Shown: one piece after another, positions 36,220-49,018 of the stretch | Layout of the letters: each line of letters starts with the position of its first letter | Numbering within the stretch: the stretch's first letter is position 1 | Assembly: GCA_021442155.1 (NCBI GenBank) | Contig: CM038223.1 | Location: forward strand, 30,230,983-30,294,982 | Origin: Cymbidium sinense | Taxonomy: Eukaryota > Streptophyta > Magnoliopsida > Asparagales > Orchidaceae | Direction of reading: 5' to 3' | DNA: 64,000 nt | Notes under the pieces: generated by a model | The model's database searches: none | Told to the model about the DNA's origin: nothing | What the model saw: the letters and a program-made list of their open reading frames with translations, nothing else | Translations under genes and position numbers: made by a program

Positions 36220-39178
36220 TGTAGTGTTTTTATTTGGAGTCATAGGGATGCCACATAGATCTTAGGGGGCACTTATTGAAATAGTCAAGTATGACATTAA
36301 AAAATGATATACTACCTCAAATGATAGGAATATCACCCTATAATGGATTCAATCATCTAATAAAGAGTCCTAAGGTAGATGGGTCTATGCATAATAAAGA
36401 TATTTCCCTTACTTTGCATGGATGAAGTAAAGTAGGGTTTATTTTATGCCAGGTTCTTTAGTTCCCTAAGGAGGCAAGCCAACATAGTTAATTATATCTT
36501 AGGAAATGGAGATTTTTTAAGAATACTCTCAATTAAAGTAGTCAACTAATATTTCCAAAGATTTTTAAGATTGATTATCAAAGAATTAGAGGTTATTGAA
36601 GATCAATTGGGAAAACACAAAATGGAAAGACTTATTTATAAATTTTAAATGAGAATAAGTAGGAAGCACTCATGATACTAGGAATCCTAGTGAGTACTTC
36701 AATATATCATATAGTGAGGCTTCATATATTTGTGAAAAAAAATTATATTTGTTTAAGTTAAGATTTTATTAGAATATTAGGACTTGGATTCCAACAACAC
36801 AAGATTGTGGAAATACTTAAGAGGTGAGAACTTTCACTCATAGCAAAAGAGAAACAAGTAACCTTCTAACCTATGTCTAGAGTGCTCTAGGATAAGCTAA
36901 GAGCTCAACGTAATTCTACTCTTGAAAAGTAGAATATGTTGGTTCACTTCCACTAGAAAGTTTGAACTAATTCTGACTCTTCTAAGCTTACAACTACGTA
37001 GAGTGATTACTAGCTAACACTTTCTATGATACAAAACCATGTTGGCCAATCTTATGTAGATATAGAATAGCTAAGTTGTTGTTTATTAGGAAACAAATCT
37101 AAAGTCTTAAACACGCTCTCTAAGAGACTAGATCATGAATAGTATGTAATTCATGTCTTAGACTAATAAATAAAATTTATTTATTTTTATCTCATTTTAG
37201 ACTCAGGCTTCGGATAAATTATGACTAAATGAGAAGTGTTATCCACTATTACAAGGGATTGCTTGCACAAGTCAAGCCTTGTTCTTTATTATGCAAGAGT
37301 GGAGATCCTCTATTTATAAGAGAGGAGATAATATGTATACATGTTGTTATAACATCCAACCATACAACTAAGGGGTCGCTAAATATTTAATTTTTCTAGA
37401 TTAAAATCCTAAGCTTTTGAGTGAAGTTGTGATTTGATAAATTTAATTAAAGTTATTTATTTAGAGTAGAAAATTAAGTTTTTTAAAGAGCCTACTATGT
37501 CTAGGTCATACAACAAAGATTCAAACTTTAAGAAACTTATGAAAAGCATGCTATTTCTATTACACAATCAGTGTAAACACAATAATCAAATATTGATCGA
37601 TTAGAAAAATAAGTGGCTAGTATCATACACTTTGAAAATGAAAATAAGTGGATAGTTGAGCTCTACCCTTATACAACTCATATTATAATTAATTTATAAA
37701 TGAAAGTAAAGCTATGGGGGTTCTCAATTCTTCAACTTTACTTCTTATATTTAAGAATTCTAGGCATCATAGGGCCACCCAAGTCTGAGCCTTCTAGCTA
37801 CTACTCATCTTAAATCCCATAGCTCTAATCCTAAGCCTATTACAAAATTACATTTTATGAAAGTGTAAATTTAACTACACTTACAAAATAAAAGTTTGTT
37901 TACATACATTCAAGCCAAGCAGTTATACTTCATACTTCTATACTTAGTACCCTACCTTGGGTCACTAAAAGAACTTATCCTAATGGATTACACTTAGAGA
38001 CTTAAGCATCACCTAAAAATAAGAAGCATTTATAATTATTATTACAGTAGTCGCTTAAGAACAATCCCCTATAAAAATTATCATTAGTCTAATATCATCC
38101 TAATATTCAGGCTATGCACAATCAATCATAACATCCAGTTTAAAATATTACATCATAAAATAAAACATCACATCATCACAACAAGCATCAACCTAACTTA
38201 AGATTAGGATTAATGAATTAGTCTTCTAATGTGTATGCTACGCTTAGTGTGATATGTAATAATTAGGCCCAAATGGTTAGAATTTTCTAATGATGAATGC
38301 TCACATCCATTATTAAAGTTGATTATATTTTATATCATTAATAATTTGAGATGAATTTTAACTTAGACTTTTAATTTTACTTTGAGCTTCAATGTTCACT
38401 TAAGATTATAAAAAGAAGAAGGGAGAATAAGTTCCACTTTAATCCCTACCCTTAAGTTGAATCTAAGAGTGGGATTCTTATAATTTTGATCTTATTAATG
38501 TTAGATTGTTAGTCTTTTATTAAACTTATTATTTGTATTTGACTTAAGAGATTTTATCTTAAATATGAAGGGAATCCTAAGAATAATGAAATCAAACTAT
38601 AGTCAAATTGATAATATTTTCTTGACTTTGCCACATTAATCTTCAATATTTATTTAATTAGATACTATATTTAATTTACTAATCAAATTTAATAGATACA
38701 TATATCATTTTATCATTTCACACTTGATGCATGGATGAATTAATATATATGTACTTTATATTGATTATCTTGTGATGTATTATGCATGAAATGTTTAAAA
38801 TATGCTAATTTAGTTATATCTTATGCATATACATACACATTAGTATATTACTTTATATAAGTATGTGCCATTATTGAATAAAAAAAGTGAGCTAATTAGA
38901 GACCCACTTGGGACTACTTAAAGTCTCGGACTCTCGAGATGTGCAGGCCATATACTTGTTAATTTATATACATGTGCATACATAATGAAAGTAAGGCTAA
39001 AATTATGAAGCCTTTAGGTTGTATCAAATACATGAGTGAAATTAATTTAACATATGTATTTTATGACAAATCTCAAAGTACGTGCCATTATTATACCAAA
39101 GGTGTGAAGTATGAAGACCTCCTTCATACTAGTAGCCCTACGACCTCGAGTTTCCAAGATATATACCTTTCAAATCAT

Positions 39179-39216
<38 letters not shown>

Positions 39217-42200
39217 CTTAGCTTATAATTTTTCATTTTAATTTATATTTATATTAATAGAAATTTTTTAATTGATTAAGAAAATAATTTGAGATTTATT
39301 AGTGATAATAGCCACACTATTTAACTCAAAGTCATGCAATTAAATGCAATGTTTTAAATTTTAAAAATATGAGTGCATGATCATATGAACATAAATTTAT
39401 GAATAATTGAAGCAAAGAAATTAGATACTACCAAATGATCTATTTGGATTCATTAATTCCTATGGACATTCACATTAAGATAAGCACCCTTAAGCTTAAT
39501 CAAATTCATTAAGGGTTGATTCCTTTTTAGTTTAGGTTATTCGATCCTAAAAAGGAGAGAAAATTTTTTAAAATTATCCCTTGACTCATCTCTATTCATT
39601 AAGTGATTCAAAAGTGATTTAGATTTTTTTTTTTGAATTGATTATGATTACTTAATAATTTGATCAATTAAGCCTAAAATGGCCCATAAAGTCAATTAAG
39701 CCTTAATTATGTCCCTAAAAAACATGATAAAATTATTGAAGATGCAAAACAAGAAATGAACATGTCATAAAATCTTAATGCAATTAGACTCATAATTAGG
39801 GATTAATTAAATAAATAGGGAAAACCCAAAATCATCAATTATACGCAAAATTCACCAAACCAATTGTTGATTTTAATTTCATTAGAAACTTCCTTATTAG
39901 CTAAGAAAAAAAAGGGTTGATTAAAATTTTTAATGATCTACACTAATCATTATGATTTTTCTAGGCTCTAGGTTAATTAAAGATTTAATTAATTGAATTG
40001 AAGCCTTTAGGGTGATTTTGAGAAATAATTAGAATCGACAGTCTAAATTAAATTTTCTAGTTCCCCTTGCATTTTAATGAATAATTAGGCTTCCATAATT
40101 AATTTCATAATTTTCTTAATTTTGAATAACTATTAAATTTATAAAATGGCTAATTATAGTTTTAAATTTTGAATTTTTAAATTTACTTGACAAATTACCT
40201 TAAGAAAATTATAAGAGGCCCAGGTCATCCCAAGGGATATTCACACCAAATCCCAAACTAATCAACCAAGTAATTCAGGCTTAATTAAGCTAATTAAGTA
40301 AAACTTTAAGCCTTAAGTAATCATTGTTCACTTAATAAAAATTGGGGCTTTTATTTTTCTAGATTCTCCTTTGTCTAAGCATTATAAAATTTGTTTATTT
40401 GTATTTTCCTTAGATTTTTTATAATAAGTTATGACCTTTTTAAGTTTTAGCTAATTAAAACAGATTTTAAACTCTAATTAATTCATTTACATAGTCAATT
40501 TTTTCCATGTGGAGCTACGGGATTGGCTAATTAAAACATTTAACATGGCTACTGACTCAATAGTAGTAGATGTGTGGATTAAAAGGAAAAAAAATTAAAA
40601 ATTCTAACATAATTAATTACTGTCCTCTATTCTAATCATGCATATAGGATGAAGGATGATCTGTCATCAACCCCTGGTGAAAGATAGACACTTTTTGTCT
40701 TTCACCACTTGATTCAAGCTCGTTAGACCACATTTGATGGTATAATCAAAAGCAAATTGATCAAGGGAAGATTCTAAGGAGATCCTATGATTGGATTCAT
40801 GCTCAACCATTATTTTTTCATAATAGACCAGAGATTCTTAAATTTTCTAAAGTTTAGTAGAATTTACCTCATTGGAGCTATAAACTAGTGACCCAACAAC
40901 TGATGTAGCTTCACTTTGAAGAGAGAAAGCCCTACTAAATAAGTTTTGTGCTACCTCCCTGCTGATCATCCTTTGAACCAAACACCACTATAAAGCTTAA
41001 CAAAGTTGGTCTTGGAGTGCCTTTTAATCTTAAAATCATCTGGAAATCAATTAATTTTGGTTTGACATAGTAAGTGGAAGGTATTGTAAGAGTTAATTTA
41101 AATTTGATGGAGTTTGAGTGAGGTTGGATGAAGAGGCTGCTTAGGCTATGGTGAGGCTTAGTCTCGCCATAATTTAATTGCATGGGAAGCTTTTAGGAAG
41201 CTTAAGGACTAAGGAAAATGCCCTAGTGAAGATATCTGTTTAGTTTAAATAGGGGAGGAGATGCATACCCTCCTCCCTATGTTAAGAAATCAAAGAGGTT
41301 GGTTTAGGTTATGGCAGTTGGCTAGCTAATAAGGGTGGCTAAAAATGGCAAGGTACTGATGAGGTGGAGGTCCCTTAGTGGCTCATAGAGTTTGGTGGCT
41401 TGCCATAAAGTGGGCATCCCATGGGGAGTGAACCAAGGGTCGATCAAAGTGAGAGGGACCTTAGCTTAGTCAACAATTGAGCCCAATAACTTTGGGTTTG
41501 GTTGGATCGGTGGGTCTATATTTAACGAGTGCCAAGGAGGATTGCCATAGTCAAAGGGAGTTGGTAGAGCTTACAAATGGGGATTTTATCTTATTTAGAA
41601 CCATTGGTTTACTTGGTCTAGGATTAACTGGGTTCACCATGGGTTAAGTCTACTTAAGCAAGTCAATGGGAACCTAAGGATGAGTTATGCCAAGTTTAGT
41701 TGGGTTTAGACTTAGTTTGGTTGAGCTTAGCTCAATTTAACCTATATAGGTCAATTTGGGTTCAAACAAGTTTGGTTGAACAATTGACCAAATTGGGCCA
41801 AGGGGGCTATTATATTATGGTAGATGATCTTTCAAAATGTGTTGGTATAATTAATTTGTTTTAATTTGAGGTGGCTTTGGATTTAACTCATATAAGTTAT
41901 ATATGTCCAATGGATTAAGTTGACCAATTTGATCAAATTAGACAAAATGGGTTGGATAATGGGTTGGGTTATGTTTGATTGATCATTTTACATGGGTTGG
42001 AGCATTTGATTTGAATTTATTTGGTTTAGATTTGGTTTTGGTTCAATTTGGCCCTTTAGGTCAAATTGGGCTAAATTAGATTGGTTTGATCAAATTAGCT
42101 ACAATCGATGGTTGAGGAGTGTTCAAAAATCAATTTATGATTGATTAGAGCCATCGGTTATAATTAATTTGGATTGGAATGAGTTTTGGCCCAATTTGAT

Positions 42201-43175
42201 CCTCTTGATCAACTTGGGTCAAGTGGTTAAATTGGCTCAAGTGGATATAATTGATTGTTATTAAGTGATTTATTATGATCAATAATCATTTAGAAAAGGA
42301 TCAAAAAAATTAGTTTGGTCTAATTTGAGTTGAATTAGGATATGATTCAATTTGATCTTTTAAGCTAAATTGAGTCAGGTGAGTCAATTAACTTGATTGG
42401 GTTCAATTGGGCTCAATGAGTGTTGAACAAATTTATGATTATTTTAGAGTTGATTGGTAGTTTTGGTTTCAATCAATTTGGTTTAGACTGAATTTTGACT
42501 CATTTGGACCTTCTAAGCCAAATGGGTGAAGTTTGGTTAGTTGGACCAATTGGTAGAATTTTATTGGTTGAATAGATTAGAATGTTTAATTGAATGCTTA
42601 GAATGATCATGAGGTTTAGGTTGATTTCATTTGGCTTAAATCAAGTTGAAATGAATTTTGTCCCTATAGGATTCAAATGGGTCAACTTGGGTTAAGGGCC
42701 AATTTACTTCAATTTGATTCAATTAAATGGAAATTAAGGTTCAATCAAGTTCAATTGATATTCAAATGAGTTTAGGTGTGTTCAATTTCAAATGGATTAT
42801 ATTAGCTTTAGATTGAGCCCTTTTAAACTAAAGTAAGTGAAGTTGGGTCAGCTTAACCATTAATCCAAATTAAATCCCAATGGGTTAGATTAGGTTTAAA
42901 ATTAATTTATTTTGGCTAAGGTTTGGTTTGCAATCAATTGGTTTGGGCTTGAGAGATTGATTTACTATAGGGTTTGATTGATTTTAGAGTTGGTAGGTCT
43001 AACCTATCCTAAGCTAGGGTTTAACCATAGGGTTGGACCTTATAGGTCTATAGGTCATGGATCAATGTCCTCCAAACCACTAAAAGTATCATACCTCAAA
43101 AAGACCTTAGTGCCTAGATTAATCCTAAGTCTAAGGAGGAGATGGTCAACCTCACTCTAAAAGTGAGATCAACCA
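36220..43175 (-). mobile_element. Family B unit, copy 3, reverse (about 6.96 kb, non-coding)
   Basis: Read on the minus strand it starts TGGTTGATCTCACTTTTAGA at 43175 and ends ATAAAAACACTACA at 36220. It has the same layout as copies 1 and 2: TTGACC-rich part (about 42900 down to 41500), 'ggagggtatgcatctcctcc' near 41255, the duplicated 'ggactactta' block (38890-39170), the TATAAGGG block (37651-37677) and the 'taatggattcaatcatcta' end. Length and ends agree with copy 1, which supports a defined unit. Flanks ATGAC and AAGGA do not match. Frames within it are shadows. Confidence 0.68.
39184..39212. repeat. (TA)n microsatellite
   Basis: About 14 uninterrupted TA units inside the reverse family B copy. 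It is a simple repeat that could vary in length between individuals. Confidence 0.9.
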
Positions 43176-43766
43176 AAGGAGCCCCAATAGATGTGGTGTA
43201 ATTGATAAGGCACACCGCATGTATTTTCATTGACCAAGATGGCCAAGCACATAAAAAAGGTGATAAGTAGTACCGACACATAATTGGAGGGTAAGTGAAT
43301 TCAATGGAGGCCACCAAATAGATTCATTTGAAGGTTACAACTTCCATAACACAATAAATTCTAAAGCAGGTATGCAAGATGCTTAAGGTAGACTACGGGT
43401 TTGGAGAGATTCATAATAAGAACTCATCAAAACCTAAATGAAAGGGATAAACCCCTTACAAAAAGCTTTAATGTATGATTTGAATTGACTAGTTATTTCA
43501 TGCTAGGGCATGAAGAAAAATTGATAGATTTGGTTTGATTTGTTGAGAATTATGTTCGTCCCAAGGATACGAAAGGGAATCGGCTAGGGATTAAATAAAT
43601 TCAATTGGATTATAGGTTGCATCATGCCAAGGTCAAGAATGGGGATTTGTTTTGAATTAATGAGATTATATTTAATTTGGATTTTTATTGATTTATTTTG
43701 TTGATTAACTTTGTTTGATTTTGGTGACTAACATTATTTTTGTTTTTGATTTAATTTATTAATTGG
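43176..43766. other. Unassigned stretch right of family B copy 3
   Basis: Short frames on both strands with no recognisable product; 43190-43470 is less AT-rich than its surroundings and might be a worn fragment of a coding region or another repeat. I find no motif to support either. Confidence 0.35.
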
Positions 43767-44560
43767 ATATGGACCCTGTCAATTTGTATTGGACCACACT
43801 AAGGAGGGGCCATGAGAGCCTAAACTTGCCTTAGATTCACTAGCCCAAAAGGGTAGTCTGCTTATTCCATAGAACGACACTACCTAACCTAAAAGGGAAA
43901 ATATTAGGTGAGGGGCCATCATGGATTTATCCAATCTTGGAGTAGTCACTTGTCAAAGTGGCCATGAGGGCATGATCTTGACCCTACACATATGAAAAAT
44001 GGACCCAGTCAATTTATAATAAGTCACATTAAAGGAGGACTATTGGAATTTAGACTTTCTTTAGATTTATCGACTCAAAGGAATAGTCTATTAGTTATAC
44101 AATAGAGACTATCCAACTTATGGGTTGCTCATCAATTTTGGTTGGCTGAACTAGGAAGAAAGCTTGGGGACTCACATCTTTCTAAGTAGAATCAACCATT
44201 GGGGTGACCTAATAATCATGTAGTAAGCTGAACCTGACCTATAACAACTACTAAATGAGAGCCGCATGGGTCTTATTTCAACTTAAAGTAGTCAAGGTCA
44301 ATCTTACAGTGAGTTTTGCTGATATTGCTCAAGAAAATAAGATGCTTATTTGAGAAAAGGTGTTACTGGGGTTTTAACCTAATCCTTAGAAAATTTTATT
44401 TTTATTTGTTTATTTGTATAGTGTAAACCCTATTGGTTTGCAATGAGCAACACTAAGGAGGAGTCATAGTAGCCTTAAACTATCTTAGATTTATTAACCT
44501 AAAGGGATAGTCCATACATTCATAGAATGGCCTATCCAACCAAAGGGGTGGCTACTAGGA
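43767..44560 (+). repeat. Three diverged copies of a 125-220-bp repeat
   Basis: Blocks starting at about 43767, 44006 and 44420 share 'gtcaatttgtattgg', 'acactaaggagg', 'gccat', 'ttagattcat' and 'aaagggatagtc', then 'tagaatggcctatccaacc'. A neighbouring 'aagaaagcttggggactcac' (44156) recurs at 44708 and 58604. The orientation is arbitrary; no coding frame. Family unknown. Confidence 0.55.
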
Positions 44561-44798
44561 AAGGAAAATAGTCCAATATAGTAGTAACCTAAATAGGGTT
44601 GCAAAGATGTTATCCAAATAGAATGCCCATTGGGAAAGTTTCTTGTGGGGTTCTTATCCTAATGCTTAAAACATAGAAAATCTTGTAGGTATATTGTGGC
44701 CAATTCAAGAAGAAAACATGGGGACTCACATCTACCCGAATGGTGTCATCCACCAGGTGGATTATTGTCAGTAATGAACTTAAGGTTCCCATTAGTTT

Positions 44799-46495
44799 TA
44801 TTGACCTTATTTTTAGATGAGGTTAACATCATCTCTAATCATAGTAATTATGACACATAATCTTAGATTAGTAGTCTCCTAATTAGAAACTTAAGACACT
44901 ATACTTGGTGACCTAATGAATCCTACAAGGATTTGACTTAACCTAATAGGATTAAGAGAACCCAAACCAAACTAAAATCCAAAAAAATGAGTAAATCAAA
45001 CAAATTCTAATTAAAATCTAAGTTTGATTGAGTTTAGATCAAGATAGTTGGGATGATCAACCCAATTTACTCTTTTAAGCTCAAAATCAACTAAGTCTAA
45101 TTCAGTCAATACAAATTAAAATTAAAGTAAATAAGAAGCATAAAAATCAAGAACCTATAAGTAAATGAGGTTGAAGATGGTCAATCATGTTAAATGCCTA
45201 TGTGGGTCCCACCTAGTCAAAGGCCAGCCCACCAAAATTTGACCAAATGAGGTCATTCCAAGACGCATAATCATCAAATAAACATATTTAAACATGAATA
45301 TAAATAAATCTAAATCCCAAGAGGTCTCAAATGGGTTAATTATATCACTTAATCCAAATAGACCCAAATGAACTTTATTGAATTTAAACCAAAATTAAAT
45401 TAAAATCATTTGGAAATTATAATTAAACATAACACAATCAATTATTGGGTTTAATTTGACCAATTTGGTCATTTAACCCAATTGAACTCAACTTAATCCA
45501 TTTAGGTCAAATGGTTCAAACTAGCTTAAATTACATCAAACCTTCATATAATATGGATCAATTAATCTATATATCATTTAATGAACAATAATCAATGATT
45601 GAAACCCAAGGATAAACCTAAAGGTCATGAAATCAAACACTTAAACTAAATCCAATCCAAATGTACTTAACCCAACCATTAGTGCACTTTTGATGGCTTG
45701 ACTTGGGTAGGCAATTATCCAATTGAAGGAGGCCATATGAGGTTGAATCATAAGAGATGATGTGGAAGCCATTGAGAGGAGAAACCAAAACCCATGCAAA
45801 GAATTCAAATCTCATTTCCCATTCTCCATACCTTATCCACCTCTTCATCTTAATTAATTTAGACTCTCTCTAATCAGTTGACCACCTTTTGGAGGAAGCC
45901 TCAAAGGTTCCAAATCATCATGTCCACCATGGTTGACCTCATTTTTGTATGAGGTTTACATCATTTCTAAAACTAATAATTAGGACATTTAATCCTAGAA
46001 TAGGAGCCTACACCTAGTAGCCTTATGCTTCCTTCTAGGATTTGACCTGACCTAATAGGATTAGGTAGACTTGAATCAAACCCAAACATAAATAATTGAT
46101 TGAATCAAAAACATTCAAATTGAAACCTAAATCTAACTAAGCTTAGACTAAGATGATTGGGTAATTAACCCAATCATCTTTTTAAGCTCAAAATAAACTA
46201 AATTTAGAGAAAATAAAATAATCTAAAATAAATTGAAATCAAATCAAATGAAAAGTATAAAATCATTATAGATTTAAAAGTAAATCCAAATGAAGATCAA
46301 AGTTGGTCAGCCATTTGACATAGAGTTAACTTATGTGGGTCCCACAAAATCAAATGTCAACCCACTAAAATTTAATCAAATGAAATCATTCCAAAGGCTC
46401 AAAATTATTAAATGAACATGTTTAAAACTAAATTAAATAAATATAAAATCAATAAGGCCTGAAATGGGCTAATTAGATGAAAAATTTTTTAATTG
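44799..46495 (+). repeat. Tandem pair of family B-like 5' ends (period about 1131 bp)
   Basis: TATTGACCTTATTTTTAGAT at 44799 and TGGTTGACCTCATTTTTGTA at 45930 open two segments that stay aligned: 'ggatttgacctaacctaata', 'taggattaggtagac', then 'tatgtgggtcccac' (45200, 46335) and 'aaatgggttaatta' (45330, 46465). Both resemble the first few hundred bases of family B units. The second segment is cut at about 46495, where gag sequence of the reverse family A element begins. Confidence 0.6.
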
Positions 46496-49018
46496 GGTGA
46501 CTTATGATCATCAACTTTGTCCACTTAATTTAGCCTTTGTGACTGCAAACTAACCCTAGCTTTAAGGCATGCTTAAAAATTTTAGCAGTACATTCTCTTT
46601 TGAATGAGTACTGTTTAGTCATTTTCTCTTAGAGGGTGAGTCCTTTTTTCTTTTCCTCTACTAGCTTTGCTTTTGGTCACAAGGATGCTGCTAGTTGTAA
46701 GGTTGCCATACCTTCATTTTCCTTTTTGTCCACTATGAATATGAATGTTGTATTCACATCATTTCTTTTTGAGTCACCATGCTTTAGTTGTTTCCCTTTT
46801 CCAAATGGGTTGTTATTGTTATAACTACTATTAAGCCCTTTTTATTTGGGCAACCTTTCAAACTTAGCTATGTGATCCAAGTAACTGTTGGAATGTGTTA
46901 ATGGTAAATAGCTAGGTATAGGGCCATTTGATCATCAATATTTCCCTTGAGAAGTTCTATTGCATGCTTTTATGTGAGCTGTTCATCACATCTCATGTCT
47001 AGATTTCTCCATCTAGTAATATACTTGGTAACACTCTCATCATTTGTTCTCTTTTCAAGATGAGATCCACAATTAATTGCTTGGTAGTTTTCGAAGCTTT
47101 CACAGCTTTGATCTTTTGACTAAAGAGATCTTATATTTGGGATTTAGTGATAACATCAACTTCTTGATAAGTGTTCACTATAGCTTCTTCTAGTGGTTCC
47201 TGCCTTTGTGTTGTAGCTATTGGTAGAGTAGGCTAGGCATTTTGTAAGCCTCCCATTTCAACTATCAAATTAATTATTTCCAGGGAATTTCTTGGAGGTA
47301 TTTATTGTATTATAGTTATTTTGAGGTTGAGCTAACAAAATAGTTCTTTCATCATCCCACTTATCTCATTGAGCCAGTCATTGAGCTGATTAATTTTTTA
47401 ATCTCTCCTTTGAAGTTGGGAACCCATTTGCTGTTATAACCTTATTATAATATATGTTAACTCTTTTGCCACTTCCACTTCTACTTGAGCTTTGCTTTTA
47501 AGCTCTCGGTGACTTGGGTTCCTTTATTGTTCTTCTTGATTTTACTATTTTGGTACCACGCTTTTGTTTCACGGACGCATGTAAACCTTATGAACAACTT
47601 TGATCTCCATATGATCAATATCTTCAAGATTTTGGAGATCAAAATTTTACTTTTCTTCATTGAATGGTAGATCTTCATCTTCCCAGAAAAGTTGGTCAGC
47701 CATATCAACATCCACTGGCCGGCTCTTTTCAGACTGATGTTTCTAGTTGAAGATAGAAGAGTCTATTCCTTTGTCATTTGGTGGGGTTGGCTTACCATTA
47801 ATGACTTGGGGATTCTTTTGGTTCCCAAATTAATCAATACTTTCTATTAGTGCATCTTTGAGAATATATCCTATATATCATACCTTGGCGTTCAACAGAT
47901 TTTTGCGATGGTTATCGAGACCTTCGAACGACTAACCACTTAGTGTTTTTATGTCTGAGGGTTCATTGTCAATGTTTACTGACTATAGTGCCTATAGACT
48001 TTGAGTCTTGATATAAATGAGAACAATATTTTTGAATATTCCACATCTTTTAGGGTAAAAATTTGTTTGGTTGGCAATCTAGGTCACCAACTTTTGATTC
48101 TTCTCTGAAGTTTACTATTTTTGATGGTCTTCAGAACCTTGTAGATTTTGGAAGAGATAGTTTTCTCATTTCGTTGTTGATTTTGTGGAATGGGATGTGT
48201 ATGTCTATCCTGTATTGATTTCTTTATAGCTCTTACTAAGCTATTTCATTTCACCCATAAGAGCAGATCAAAGTTGTTGTTGATGGGTGGGTATTTTGCC
48301 TTCCACCAGTGAGTCATGTTGTTATTCAACAAAAAAAGTCAGACCGGTAGCTCTACGACCAGTATTATATTTTCTATGAGCCCTCTTGGACATTAGTGAT
48401 AGAGGAAGAAGCTTCATGGTTATAATTGCATGGACTAAAGGTAGCATCTTGTGGGGGTAGTATGTTCCCCATATGCACTGTTAAGTTGATTGACAATAAT
48501 GGACATCAATTTGGGCTTGTCGACCATCTTATCATCAGCAGAAGTAGTTGACATTTCCTTTGAAATTCTATCAATGATGAAGCCTCTTTTTAAGTTTAGG
48601 GCTTTAGGGTTAGGCTCATTTAGAATGATCACATTTGACTTATTTTTCTTGCTAAATGTCTTTGGCATTCTAGTGCCCTTGACTATGTGTTTAGCAATAG
48701 GTCCAGCTTAGAGAAACTAGACAACCTCAAAAATTGTTTTGAACTAAAGAATATCCCCAATGGAACCAACCTTGATTATGGCTTAAGGGAACCTTACTTT
48801 GAATCCCTCATTGAGCTTAATAGACATAATATTCTTAATGTTTTCCATTTAATGCACCTAATTGTAGATCTAAAGTTAGGTTCTAGTAGGTTTTAAGAAC
48901 TCACAAATTTTATAAAAGAATATACTCTGATAATACAGTCTATGATGAAATAGTATATTTTAAATTTTATAACTTGAGATGGAGAGAAAAGTGATCTCCA
49001 GCGGAGTCACCAGAAATC
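46496..49018 (-). pseudogene. Leader and gag region of a reverse family A element, decayed
   Basis: Reading leftward from the primer site, a frame near 48668-48435 (MPKTFSKKNKSNVIILNEPN...) of unknown identity comes first. Then follows a gag-like region: FWEDEDLPFNEEK near 47695, WLNEISGMMKELF near 47355, LEEAIVNTYQEVDV near 47175, and the clear Ty3 gag core YITRWRNLDMRCDEQLT with HAIELLKGNIDDQMALYLA at about 47010-46880. The core pattern (Y..RWR.L...C, then .ELL.GNI...M.PYLA) is typical of plant Ty3 gag. Stops and frameshifts are frequent. The element is cut at about 46496, so protease and pol are absent here. Gag would form the capsid-like particle. Confidence 0.72.
48991..49012 (-). promoter_or_regulatory. 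Primer binding site, probably for tRNA-Arg
   Basis: On the minus strand TGGTGACTCCGCTGGAGATC starts 6 bases after the LTR end. Sequences of the form TGGCGACTCCxCTGGGGA are the primer sites of Ogre-type plant elements, described as complementary to the 3' end of tRNA-Arg. The position right after the LTR supports the call; the tRNA identity is from memory of the family. Confidence 0.72.

Noticed and set aside
40935..41183. 82-codon minus-strand frame in reverse family B copy 3, similar to 3716-3901 of copy 1 ('SIQPHLNSTKLEFTLP')
   Set aside because: A short similarity exists between the two (PHLNSTK/PHSNSIK), but it is explained by DNA homology of the repeats; copy 2 lacks an open frame there and no domain is recognisable. 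Worth reopening only if a larger alignment shows codon-type conservation.
48991..49012. tRNA gene fragment
   Set aside because: Only the primer-site complement is present; no cloverleaf can be folded from the flanks, and the place after an LTR explains it.
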